Assembly: GCA_022425565.1 (NCBI GenBank)
Contig: JAKMFG010000168.1
Coordinates: forward strand, 1-5,337
Direction: 5' to 3'
DNA length: 5,337 bases
Source: Alphaproteobacteria bacterium
Lineage (GTDB): Bacteria; Pseudomonadota; Alphaproteobacteria; Puniceispirillales; Puniceispirillaceae
A program made the position numbers and the translations under genes. Below are positions 1-5,337 of this stretch, piece by piece. The notes under the pieces were generated by a model that saw nothing but the letters and a program-made list of their open reading frames with translations, had not been told where the DNA came from and ran no database searches. The stretch's first letter is position 1; each line of letters starts with the position of its first letter.

Positions 1-689
1 AACAGCAGGCCGTAGGCCGCGCCGGCGGCTGCGGACATCATTCCCGACAACAGGATCGCTGCCAGCTTGTGGCGCTGGATGTCGTAGCCGAGCATGCGGG
101 TGCGTTCCTCATTTTCGCGAATGGCGACAAGCACCCGACCGAACCCGGTCTGGACAACACGAAGGGTGATGATGACACAGACCGCCATCAGCAGCAGCGC
201 GGCGAAATAGCGGTTGGTCGGGTCGGACAGGTCGAAGCCGGCGATGCGGCGCAGCTCCTGCTTGATGACGAACCCTTCGTCACCGCGTGTCCATTCACCG
301 AAATAGAGCGCCGTCAGATAACCCGCCTGCGCAAACATCAGCGTCACGATCATGAAGGCAACGCCAGCCGTGCGAAGCAGCAGCATGCCGATCACCAGCG
401 CCATGGCGAAACCGGCGAAAAGTCCGGCAATCACCGCCGGTCCGGCCGACCAGTCGAGATGCTGGATGCTGAGCGACATGCCGTACATACCTGCCGCAAA
501 GAAAAGGGCGTGGCCGAGGCTGAGTAGGCCGGTATAGCCGAACAGGATATTGTATCCCATGGCATAGCAGGTCAGCACCATGATCCTGGCAAGGTTGCCA
601 TGGTGGTAGGCGGGAAGAATGAATTGCAGCACGAACAGCAGCGCGATGATGCCGAGATGCAGGACCCATGATTTCTGCATATCCGTCAT
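1..689 (-). CDS. livM: LivM-type ABC transporter permease, partial (C-terminus off the left edge)
   Basis: Inner-membrane permease of a branched-chain-amino-acid-type (HAAT family) ABC importer, the partner of LivH in the translocation pore. I translated it by hand from the ATG at 689: MTDMQKSWVLHLGIIALLFV..., 229 codons with no stop before the window edge. It shows the LivM hallmark GYTGLLSLGHALFFAAGMYG at about residues 57-76, hydrophobic helices before and after, a polar periplasmic loop (GEWTRGDEGF), and the cytoplasmic coupling segment near IRENEERTRMLGYD that precedes the SGMMSAAAGA helix. Family members are usually around 300-350 residues, so roughly the last quarter to third is missing. 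The start overlaps the livH stop as ATGA. A GGAAAG Shine-Dalgarno lies at 698-703, 8 nt upstream, which supports this ATG over the one at codon 4. The two genes are almost certainly translationally coupled. The family call is secure; the substrate is unknown. Confidence 0.93.
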   Translation of the reverse strand, partial: MTDMQKSWVLHLGIIALLFVLQFILPAYHHGNLARIMVLTCYAMGYNILFGYTGLLSLGHALFFAAGMYGMSLSIQHLDWSAGPAVIAGLFAGFAMALVIGMLLLRTAGVAFMIVTLMFAQAGYLTALYFGEWTRGDEGFVIKQELRRIAGFDLSDPTNRYFAALLLMAVCVIITLRVVQTGFGRVLVAIRENEERTRMLGYDIQRHKLAAILLSGMMSAAAGAAYGLL

Positions 690-1612
690 AGCGCGCGCTT
701 TCCGAACAGGCCTTGCGGGCGGAAGACCAGAACGAAGGCCACTGCGAGCGTGGCGATGATCTTGGCGAGAGTGGGCGAAAAGAAGACTGATATCATGCCG
801 TCGCTGATGCCAATCAGCAGCGCCGCGACAACAGTGCCGGGAAGGCTGCCCAGGCCGCCGATGATGACCACGATGAAGGACAGCAGCAGCGGGTCGTGCC
901 CCATCAGGTAATGTGCCTGCTGGATCGGCACGATCAGCACCCCGCCAAGCGCGGCAAGGCCGGCGCCGAGACCGAAGACCGAGGCATAGACGCGCCCGAC
1001 CGGTATGGCAAAGGCCTGTGCGGTTTCGCGGTCAAGCTGTGTGGCGCGCATCAGCAGGCCATACCGGGTGCGTGTCATCAGCAGCCAGATGGCAGTCAGC
1101 AGGACCACCGCGGCAACAATCACCGCCAGCTTGTAGCTGGTCGTTCCAAGGCCCCATGGCCAGTACATTGCAAACCCGCCTTCGGTCCATTCAACAAACG
1201 GGATCGACAGACGATGGTTGAACGGCGCCTCAACCGGACGCGCGTCCGGGCCATAGGTCATCAGCGTTATCTGCTGGATGACGTAGAGAAGGCCGATGGT
1301 GGCGACAATCGTGCGCTCGGGGTCATAGCCAATCCGTTTGAGGACAAGCTGGTCGGCCAGCATCGCAAGCCCTGCTGTCAGCAGTGGCGCGATAATGAGC
1401 GCTGCCAGAAATCCCAGCGCCGGATGGCCGCCGACGAGACTGGCAATCCACCAGGCGAGGACCGCGCCAACCATGAAGAACTCGCCATGCGCAACATTGA
1501 CCACGCGCATCACACCAAAGACCAGGGACAGTCCGAGCGCCATCAGTGACAGCACGGCGGCTGTGACAAGTCCTTCAAGAAGGCCAAGAATGAGATAGGG
1601 CCCGAGTTCCAT
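686..1612 (-). CDS. livH: LivH-type ABC transporter permease
   Basis: Inner-membrane permease of the same ABC importer, 308 residues, a normal length for LivH. The N-terminus carries the family signature GLSLVFGVMRVVNVAHGEFF at about residues 27-46, inside the first helices. The cytoplasmic coupling segment that meets the ATPases is RTRYGLLMRATQLDRETAQA around residues 181-200, and the protein ends with the typical RPQGLFG just before the stop. A polar stretch around MTYGPDARPVEAPFNHRL is the expected periplasmic loop. The ATG at 1612 is the only reasonable start, because an in-frame TAG lies four codons upstream. The G-rich Shine-Dalgarno candidate (1631-1638) is 18 nt away, which is far, so initiation may be weak. 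The gene follows the binding-protein gene by 97 nt containing a hairpin and overlaps livM by 4 nt. It is too short to be UrtB, the urea-specific relative. Confidence 0.95.
   Translation of the reverse strand: MELGPYLILGLLEGLVTAAVLSLMALGLSLVFGVMRVVNVAHGEFFMVGAVLAWWIASLVGGHPALGFLAALIIAPLLTAGLAMLADQLVLKRIGYDPERTIVATIGLLYVIQQITLMTYGPDARPVEAPFNHRLSIPFVEWTEGGFAMYWPWGLGTTSYKLAVIVAAVVLLTAIWLLMTRTRYGLLMRATQLDRETAQAFAIPVGRVYASVFGLGAGLAALGGVLIVPIQQAHYLMGHDPLLLSFIVVIIGGLGSLPGTVVAALLIGISDGMISVFFSPTLAKIIATLAVAFVLVFRPQGLFGKRAL
698..703 (-). promoter_or_regulatory. livM ribosome binding site inside livH
   Basis: On the minus strand GGAAAG lies within the last codons of livH, 8 nt ahead of the livM ATG at 689. 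It supports the ATGA-overlap start and coupled translation of the two permease subunits. Confidence 0.6.
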
Positions 1613-1660
1613 GCGATGCGGCTAGCGCCACTCCCCCCAGAGCGAAGAAATCAATATGAA

Positions 1661-1705
1661 CAATAATTTAAAGAAGGGGCGTGGCCTGCGGATGCAGACC
1701 ACGCC
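1661..1705 (-). terminator. Hairpin terminator or attenuator after the binding-protein gene
   Basis: On the minus strand RNA, GGCGUGGUCUGC pairs with GCAGGCCACGCC (positions 1705-1678) around a four-base AUCC loop. This is a 12-bp stem with a single U-G wobble, beginning 6 nt after the binding-protein stop. In plus-strand RNA the same pair would be a C-A mismatch, which favours a minus-strand function. The following tract, CCUUCUUUAAAUUAUU, is only moderately U-rich, so termination is probably partial. The position between a binding-protein gene and its permease genes fits the usual arrangement in which the periplasmic component is made in excess, the stem both stopping polymerases and protecting the upstream message from 3' decay. 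Confidence 0.72.
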
Positions 1706-1711
1706 ATCGCC

Positions 1712-3067
1712 CTAGAAGGACTGTTTGGTGTAATCGACCTCATCGGGATAGTAGGTATCCTCGATCGATGTGGTATGTGCCAGCACCAGCTTGCCGTTGG
1801 TCACCCTGGTGATGTACTGGTGGCCGAAAGTCTGGTGGGTCTTGCCGTTGAATTCCTTGGCACCCTGCGGGTTCGCGAAGGAATGTGGCATCGAGGTCAT
1901 CGACTCAACAGCCTCGATCAGCTTTGACCTGTCGCCGGCACCAGCATAGCCGCTGGCCTCCATGCCGGCCTTGACGATGTGAAGCGTCTCCCAGCAGCCG
2001 AACATATGGGCGTAAGTGGCGACATCCTTGGAGTCCGACAGCGAGGCGCCGTTTGCGTCAACACCGACGGCGGCACGGTATGCCTTGTCATATTCAGACT
2101 GGTCCGCCTGCGCATAGCGCGGGTTGCCTTCCCAGAAATAGGTGCCCTCAAGGAACTCGAGGCCCGGGCTGGCAAGGTCGACCGCCTCGAGCGAGTCGAT
2201 GAAGCCGAAGATCTCGGGCCGTGAATTGCCGAAGAATTCACCCATTTCCTTGACGAAGGTCAGAACCGCCGGGCCCACCATGACGTGATAGATCACATCG
2301 GTGTTGCGCGGGATTTTCGGGAAATATTTGGTGAAGGAGGATTCTGTCGGCGGGATCGCGATCTTGGCGACAACTTCGCCGCCCTGTGCTTCGACTGCGG
2401 CCGAGAAGTAATCGCGGTGATCATGTCCGAAGGCAAAATCGGGATAGATCATCGTGACCTTCTTGCCGAGCGTGCTGTTCACGAACGGGGCCATCGCCTG
2501 GACCTGGCTTTTCACATCGGTGATGCCGGGCTGCAGCGTGTAGCGGTTCAGCATGCCGCTGGCGACATGGTGACCTTCTGAAACGACGAAGTACGGGATT
2601 TTCAGCTCGCCGGCGCGCGGGGCGGACCCGATCACGACGTGGCTGAACAGCGTGCCAAAGGCAATGTCACAACCATGCTGGGTGGCCATCTTTTCCACGA
2701 CCTCGGCACCGCGCTTGGGATCAGTTCCGTCATCCTCGGCGACGATCTCGACCGGACGGCCATTGATCCCGCCCTCGTCATTGATCTTCTTTACCGCAGC
2801 CTTGGTCGTGCGGTCGTACCAGCGGCCATAGGCGGCACCGATACCGGTCCGGTGAACCTGAAAGCCGATCTTGATTGGCTCCGAGCTCTGCACCTGGCCA
2901 TAGCGTCCGAACAGCGGCATGCTGCTCGCTGCGGCCGCAAGAGCGGTGGTAGCTGCCAGCGTCTTGATCGCCTTACGGCGGCTTGGCTTCGATGCGTTGA
3001 TCCGGTCGTCACCCTTATTTGTGGTCTGGGTGTTTTCCACCGGCGTGTCATGGATTGTTTTCTTCAT
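1712..3067 (-). CDS. Tat-exported periplasmic substrate-binding protein, LivK/Peripla_BP_6 type
   Basis: Periplasmic ligand-binding component of the ABC importer, 451 residues. It has a long basic-polar N-region, then a twin-arginine motif SRRKAIK (RR at 30-31) and a mild hydrophobic stretch LAATTALAAAASS, indicating Tat export; cleavage is likely near residue 47. The mature domain opens with EPIKIGFQVHRTGIGAAYGR (63-82). Family-typical segments follow: KINDEGGINGRPVEIVAEDD (94-113), DPKRGAEVVEKM, IPYFVVSEG (157-165), and KKVTMIYPDFAFGHDH (202-217) at the second lobe. I chose the ATG at 3067 over the one at 3160 because GGGAGG lies 5 nt upstream (3073-3078), and the extra 31 residues would precede the signal peptide with no visible ribosome site. 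It heads the livH-livM transcript and is followed by a hairpin. The ligand cannot be read from sequence; the HyuA neighbour hints at an amide or hydantoin rather than leucine. Confidence 0.92.
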   Translation of the reverse strand: MKKTIHDTPVENTQTTNKGDDRINASKPSRRKAIKTLAATTALAAAASSMPLFGRYGQVQSSEPIKIGFQVHRTGIGAAYGRWYDRTTKAAVKKINDEGGINGRPVEIVAEDDGTDPKRGAEVVEKMATQHGCDIAFGTLFSHVVIGSAPRAGELKIPYFVVSEGHHVASGMLNRYTLQPGITDVKSQVQAMAPFVNSTLGKKVTMIYPDFAFGHDHRDYFSAAVEAQGGEVVAKIAIPPTESSFTKYFPKIPRNTDVIYHVMVGPAVLTFVKEMGEFFGNSRPEIFGFIDSLEAVDLASPGLEFLEGTYFWEGNPRYAQADQSEYDKAYRAAVGVDANGASLSDSKDVATYAHMFGCWETLHIVKAGMEASGYAGAGDRSKLIEAVESMTSMPHSFANPQGAKEFNGKTHQTFGHQYITRVTNGKLVLAHTTSIEDTYYPDEVDYTKQSF

Positions 3068-3072
3068 GAAAG

Positions 3073-3078
3073 CCTCCC
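3073..3078 (-). promoter_or_regulatory. Ribosome binding site that decides the binding-protein start
   Basis: Minus-strand GGGAGG stands 5 nt before the ATG at 3067. It is the strongest Shine-Dalgarno of the minus-strand genes, consistent with high expression of a binding protein, and it rules against the longer reading from 3160. Confidence 0.75.
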
Positions 3079-3137
3079 TCTCAAGCGAGTTAATTCCCGA
3101 ATTGCCTCCGGTTTTTCTTGTTTGGTTTTCCATTCGA

Positions 3138-3155
3138 GTTTGTGTGTGTGCAAAC
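3138..3155. repeat. GTTTG-(TG)4-CAAAC inverted repeat in the binding-protein leader
   Basis: Perfect 5-bp arms flank four TG dinucleotides within the 120-base gap between the membrane-protein stop and the binding-protein start. It could be a regulator site or simply a short TG slippage tract. I see no convincing -35/-10 pair for a separate binding-protein promoter in this gap, so the gene may be read through from the membrane-protein promoter or from a promoter of non-consensus type. Confidence 0.3.
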
Positions 3156-3187
3156 AACATGTCCAGCCCAAAATGGGACTTTTCGGG

Positions 3188-4609
3188 TCATCCGCCTTTT
3201 GGTGCCGCCAGCAACCAAAGGCCGAGCCAGGTGTAGAGCACCATGAAAACCGCCAGCGGAAGCCCGGCCCGAAAGGCGCGGGACACATTCCCATAGAGAT
3301 GAACTGCTGCCGCATGGGCGAGGATCACGGCGATGACGTGACCAGCCACGATCACTGCCGCCTGGCTCAGCCAGATGACCCGCATCGTCTCGCGATGATT
3401 GAAGAAACCAGTGGTGACATAGTAGTCGGCAAGGCCCAGCAGATTGGCGCCGGTTTCAAGCAGATCGTTCAGCGCAACCAGTACATACTGACCGTCGACA
3501 AGCAGCGATGGAAGATAATGTGCGGTGTGGTAGGCCAGCGCAATGGGAAGGATGGTCGGCGCAAACAACGCCAGCAACCAACCTGCCGACAGCCTGCCAC
3601 CAACGATCCTGTCACCGGTCACTATCATCGCAAGAAACAGGCCGATCAGCAGCAGATTGGCGCCTGCAAGGCCGATGATCACCGGCACGACCACGGCCGA
3701 ACGCCCGGGAAAGGCCAGTGGATTGACGCCGATCATGTCGAGCCAGACAAAGGTTTCGTTGAACCCGTCAAAGGATCCTGTGCCAAGCAGAACGAGGGTG
3801 AAGACCGGAATGCCGGGAACAAGGGGGACGCCGTTTCCGAGCTGCCAGCCGGGCCAGCCCGCGCGCATCCGCGTGCCTCGCCGTGCCAGAACGGCAAGCC
3901 TGCCGAACTGTGCCATCAATACCGAAAAGAATTCAGCCTGCCGCAACCAGCGCCGTGGGCCGAACAGCGCCATGCCGGCAATCGTCACGATCATGTAGGC
4001 GAGCATCACCTTGGCAAGCCGCGCCGGATCATCGGGTGCCGGATCGGCAAGCGTGAAGGCCGAGAACCCCAGCAAAAGCACCACTGCAGGCCAAACGCCG
4101 ACAGGCCGGGGAAGCTGCAGGACCGGTCGGGCGGCAAACGCAGACAGCGGCTGGACGGCCCATCGCCATGGTGAAAGCCACCCCCACAGGTCGAACAGAT
4201 AGCCCTGAACCATCGGTGCCGTCATCCAGAAGGCAACCCAGAAGCCGAGCACAAGCGCGTTTTCCAGCGGATCGCGCGTGCCGCCCAGTCCAGTGGCAAT
4301 GCCGGCGCACAGAACAAGGAACATCATCAGGCTTGCAAGGTTGCGAAGGGCCGGCCGTGCCGCAAGGCGCCCGATATTCCGATGTGGCAGCAAGGCAGAT
4401 GCCGATCGCTGCGGCAAAAACCAAAGCAGCATGATGCTGAGGGCGACGGTGGCAACGCCCACGGCCATATAGGGGCCGGTCGGCAGCAGGGCGACAAAGC
4501 TCTGTCCTGTGGCGTGGGCGGCGGCAGCGTTCGGCCACGCTGTCGTGATGCCCATGATGAGCGCGGCACGTAAAGCTGCCGACACGCGTCTTTGATCCCC
4601 CAATACCAT
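3188..4609 (-). CDS. Polytopic membrane protein of unknown function, conserved beside amide/hydantoin-type genes (context inference)
   Basis: 473 residues with an N-terminal signal-like helix ending in AAAAHATGQ (28-36), then about ten membrane segments, roughly at 47-65, 90-107, 115-135, 171-188, 200-217, 268-279, 305-330, 341-362, 414-436 and 449-467. Noticeable motifs are GVWPAVVLLLGFSAFTLADP (171-190), a central GTGSFDGFNETFVW (276-289), AYHTAHYLPSLLVDGQ (359-374) and AGHVIAVILAHAAAVHLYG (422-440). The paired histidines H361/H364 and H424/H432 in or next to helices suggest metal or proton handling (inference). From memory it resembles a family of integral membrane proteins, some labelled 'fenitrothion hydrolase' in databases, with no solid function; I could not check this. 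It sits upstream of and co-directional with the ABC genes and divergent from hyuA, so a role in uptake or processing of the same compound is plausible. The ATG at 4609 has no clear ribosome site; the GTG at 4585 is an alternative. Confidence 0.85.
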   Translation of the reverse strand: MVLGDQRRVSAALRAALIMGITTAWPNAAAAHATGQSFVALLPTGPYMAVGVATVALSIMLLWFLPQRSASALLPHRNIGRLAARPALRNLASLMMFLVLCAGIATGLGGTRDPLENALVLGFWVAFWMTAPMVQGYLFDLWGWLSPWRWAVQPLSAFAARPVLQLPRPVGVWPAVVLLLGFSAFTLADPAPDDPARLAKVMLAYMIVTIAGMALFGPRRWLRQAEFFSVLMAQFGRLAVLARRGTRMRAGWPGWQLGNGVPLVPGIPVFTLVLLGTGSFDGFNETFVWLDMIGVNPLAFPGRSAVVVPVIIGLAGANLLLIGLFLAMIVTGDRIVGGRLSAGWLLALFAPTILPIALAYHTAHYLPSLLVDGQYVLVALNDLLETGANLLGLADYYVTTGFFNHRETMRVIWLSQAAVIVAGHVIAVILAHAAAVHLYGNVSRAFRAGLPLAVFMVLYTWLGLWLLAAPKGG

Positions 4610-4614
4610 GCAAC

Positions 4615-4644
4615 ATTCTGGAAATCCGTTTGACTTTTTGTCAA
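4615..4644 (-). promoter_or_regulatory. Sigma-70-like promoter toward the membrane-protein gene
   Basis: On the minus strand a perfect -35 TTGACA (4644-4639) is followed after 18 bp by CAGAAT (4620-4615), matching four of six bases of TATAAT. Transcription would begin about at the annotated ATG at 4609. The message would then be leaderless, or translated from the GTG at 4585, which has GGGGG 11 nt upstream. The promoter may drive all four minus-strand genes. Confidence 0.5.
4630..4644. promoter_or_regulatory. TTGAC-N5-GTCAA palindrome, candidate operator in the divergent region
   Basis: Perfect 5-bp inverted arms around TTTTT. The right arm forms the -35 of the minus-strand promoter. The left arm gives TTGACT on the plus strand, with a weak -10 candidate GCTCAT at 4653-4658 (17-bp spacing, three of six matches) toward hyuA. 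A regulator bound here would touch both transcription directions. Confidence 0.35.
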
Positions 4645-4710
4645 GATTTGGCGCTCATTTGCGTACCAATGAACAGCGGTTCGGCGCAGATGTGCTACAG
4701 GTGCGTCGCG

Positions 4711-4755
4711 ATGGTCACCCAAGTGGGCATCGGTGTCGGGAGGCAGCAGGAATGA
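4711..4755 (+). other. Possible 14-codon leader ORF upstream of hyuA
   Basis: ATG at 4711 reads MVTQVGIGVGRQQE and stops at TGA 4753-4755, overlapping the next ATG (4752) as ATGA. AGGTG at 4699-4703 is a weak ribosome site 7 nt upstream. The hyuA Shine-Dalgarno lies inside this ORF. It may be chance, but the stop position is exactly that of a translationally coupled leader. Confidence 0.3.
4738..4743 (+). promoter_or_regulatory. Shine-Dalgarno GGGAGG positioned for the first of two ATGs
   Basis: GGGAGG is 8 nt from the ATG at 4752, the ideal distance, but 22 nt from the ATG at 4766 that opens the real hyuA frame. The first ATG gives only MSGQE and a stop, so hyuA probably depends on reinitiation at the ATGA overlap. 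Confidence 0.6.
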
Positions 4756-4779
4756 GTGGTCAGGAATGAGTGGTCAGGA
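4747..4779 (+). repeat. Tandem 14-bp duplication at the hyuA start
   Basis: The unit CAGGAATGAGTGGT occurs at 4747-4760 and again at 4761-4774, followed by CAGGA: period 14, about 2.4 copies, with no mismatch. Each copy carries an ATG. Because 14 is not a multiple of three, the first ATG (4752) falls out of frame and reads ATG AGT GGT CAG GAA TGA, while the second (4766) opens hyuA with the same initial MSGQ. This looks like a recent slippage duplication of the start region. Confidence 0.9.
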
Positions 4780-5337
4780 CAACAGGTTTGACGGTGATCT
4801 GATCGGCGTCGATGTGGGTGGCACCTTTACCGACCTGATCAGGCTCGACCAGGCCAGCGGCGCGGTGCGCCTTGCCAAGGTTGCCAGCACGCTCGACAAC
4901 CAGGCGTTCGGCGTGATGAATGCCGTCGCCGAGGCCGACAGCGAGCTGTCCCGTGTGGCGCTTGTCATCCATGGCACGACGACCACGACCAATGCCGTTC
5001 TGGAGCGCAAGCTCAGCCGCACCGGCCTGATCACCACGGCCGGCTTTCGTGATGTTCTTGAACTTGGCCGCCGCACAAGGCCGCAGCCCTATGGCATGAA
5101 GGGACATTTCGAACCCATCATTCCGCGGGACCTGCGCATCGAGGTGCCGGAACGGATGGACTATGCCGGCCGTGTCGTCACCGCGCTTGACGAGGAGGCG
5201 GTACGCGCCGCGGGTGCCGCGCTTCTGGCCAAGGGCGCGGAATCCGTCGTCATTCATTTTCTGCATGCCTATGCCAACCCCGACCATGAAATACGGACTG
5301 CCGAGGTGTTGTCCGAAATCTGGCCGAACGGCTACAT
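4766..5337 (+). CDS. hyuA: Hydantoinase/oxoprolinase (HyuA-type) subunit, partial (C-terminus off the right edge)
   Basis: ATP-dependent hydrolase or carboxylase of the HyuA family, which includes N-methylhydantoin amidohydrolase, 5-oxoprolinase and the acetone/acetophenone carboxylase subunits; cytoplasmic. The 190 residues present start MSGQDNRFDGDLIGVDVGGT. The ASKHA-type phosphate loop GVDVGGTFTD is at 14-23. HGTTTTTNAVLERK is at 69-82, the conserved HGTT-TNA nucleotide-site motif. AGFRDVLELGRR follows at 92-103, and FLHAYANPDHE lies in the N-terminal domain, all typical of the family. Full-length proteins are about 650-700 residues, so under a third is here; a HyuB partner would be expected downstream. 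The start was chosen because the ATG at 4752 hits a stop after five codons. The divergent ABC importer suggests it degrades the imported compound. The substrate cannot be told apart within the family from this fragment. Confidence 0.93.
   Translation, partial: MSGQDNRFDGDLIGVDVGGTFTDLIRLDQASGAVRLAKVASTLDNQAFGVMNAVAEADSELSRVALVIHGTTTTTNAVLERKLSRTGLITTAGFRDVLELGRRTRPQPYGMKGHFEPIIPRDLRIEVPERMDYAGRVVTALDEEAVRAAGAALLAKGAESVVIHFLHAYANPDHEIRTAEVLSEIWPNGY

Noticed and set aside
69..527. 152-codon plus-strand open frame inside livM
   Set aside because: Antisense shadow of a clear LivM reading with the GLLSLGHA motif; low-complexity polar translation and no ribosome site.
896..1549. 217-codon plus-strand open frame inside livH
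   Set aside because: Antisense shadow of livH; composition dominated by H, Q, R and D, with no recognisable domain.
1..3067. Urea-type (Urt) ABC transporter
   Set aside because: LivH is 308 residues, far shorter than UrtB, and no urease gene or UrtA-type features are seen.
3068..3160. 31-residue N-terminal extension of the binding protein from the ATG at 3160
   Set aside because: No Shine-Dalgarno at 3160, whereas GGGAGG sits 5 nt before the ATG at 3067; the extension would lie in front of a Tat signal that already has a long N-region.
3160..3187. Hairpin AGUCCCA-UU-UUGGGCU after the membrane-protein stop as a terminator
   Set aside because: The six-pair stem has a bulge and is not followed by a U-tract, so termination is not supported.
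2639..4174. 511-codon plus-strand open frame antisense to the membrane-protein and binding-protein genes
   Set aside because: It crosses two well-supported minus-strand genes. Its translation is rich in H, Q, R and G with no family motif, which is typical of the antisense shadow of a GC-rich gene.
4760..5287. 175-codon minus-strand open frame opposite hyuA
   Set aside because: The plus strand reads a continuous, motif-complete HyuA N-terminus here; the opposite frame shows no family features.

Overview
The window looks like a chromosomal piece of a Gram-negative bacterium, most likely an alphaproteobacterium. This rests on fairly GC-rich coding with strong G/C bias at third positions, a Tat-type signal on a periplasmic binding protein, and the general flavour of the proteins. 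The species cannot be fixed from this sequence. Coding is dense and there is no stretch above about 160 bases without a gene. I see no rRNA, tRNA, insertion sequence, CRISPR array or phage gene.

Four genes lie on the minus strand. In transcription order they are: a 473-residue polytopic membrane protein of unknown function (4609 to 3188); a Tat-exported periplasmic binding protein of the LivK/Leu-Ile-Val type (3067 to 1712); a LivH-type permease (1612 to 686); and a LivM-type permease that starts at 689 and runs off the left edge. The LivG/LivF ATPases expected to complete the transporter are not in the window and would lie beyond position 1. livH and livM overlap by ATGA. A strong hairpin sits directly behind the binding-protein gene and probably sets the ratio of binding protein to permease.

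One gene lies on the plus strand, divergent from the membrane-protein gene. It is the N-terminal 190 residues of a hydantoinase/oxoprolinase (HyuA) family ATP-dependent enzyme, starting at 4766 and running off the right edge. The roughly 156-base divergent region holds a TTGAC-N5-GTCAA palindrome that supplies the -35 of a promoter toward the membrane protein. It also holds two short leader ORFs, each ending in an ATGA overlap, and an exact 14-bp tandem duplication at the hyuA start.

Taken together (inference), this is an uptake-and-degradation locus. The ABC transporter would import a small amide or cyclic-amide compound such as a hydantoin, lactam or N-methylated derivative, and the HyuA enzyme would open it with ATP. 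The polytopic membrane protein is the least understood member and the best candidate for something undescribed. The transporter's LIV name reflects family membership and does not prove branched-chain amino acids are the substrate.
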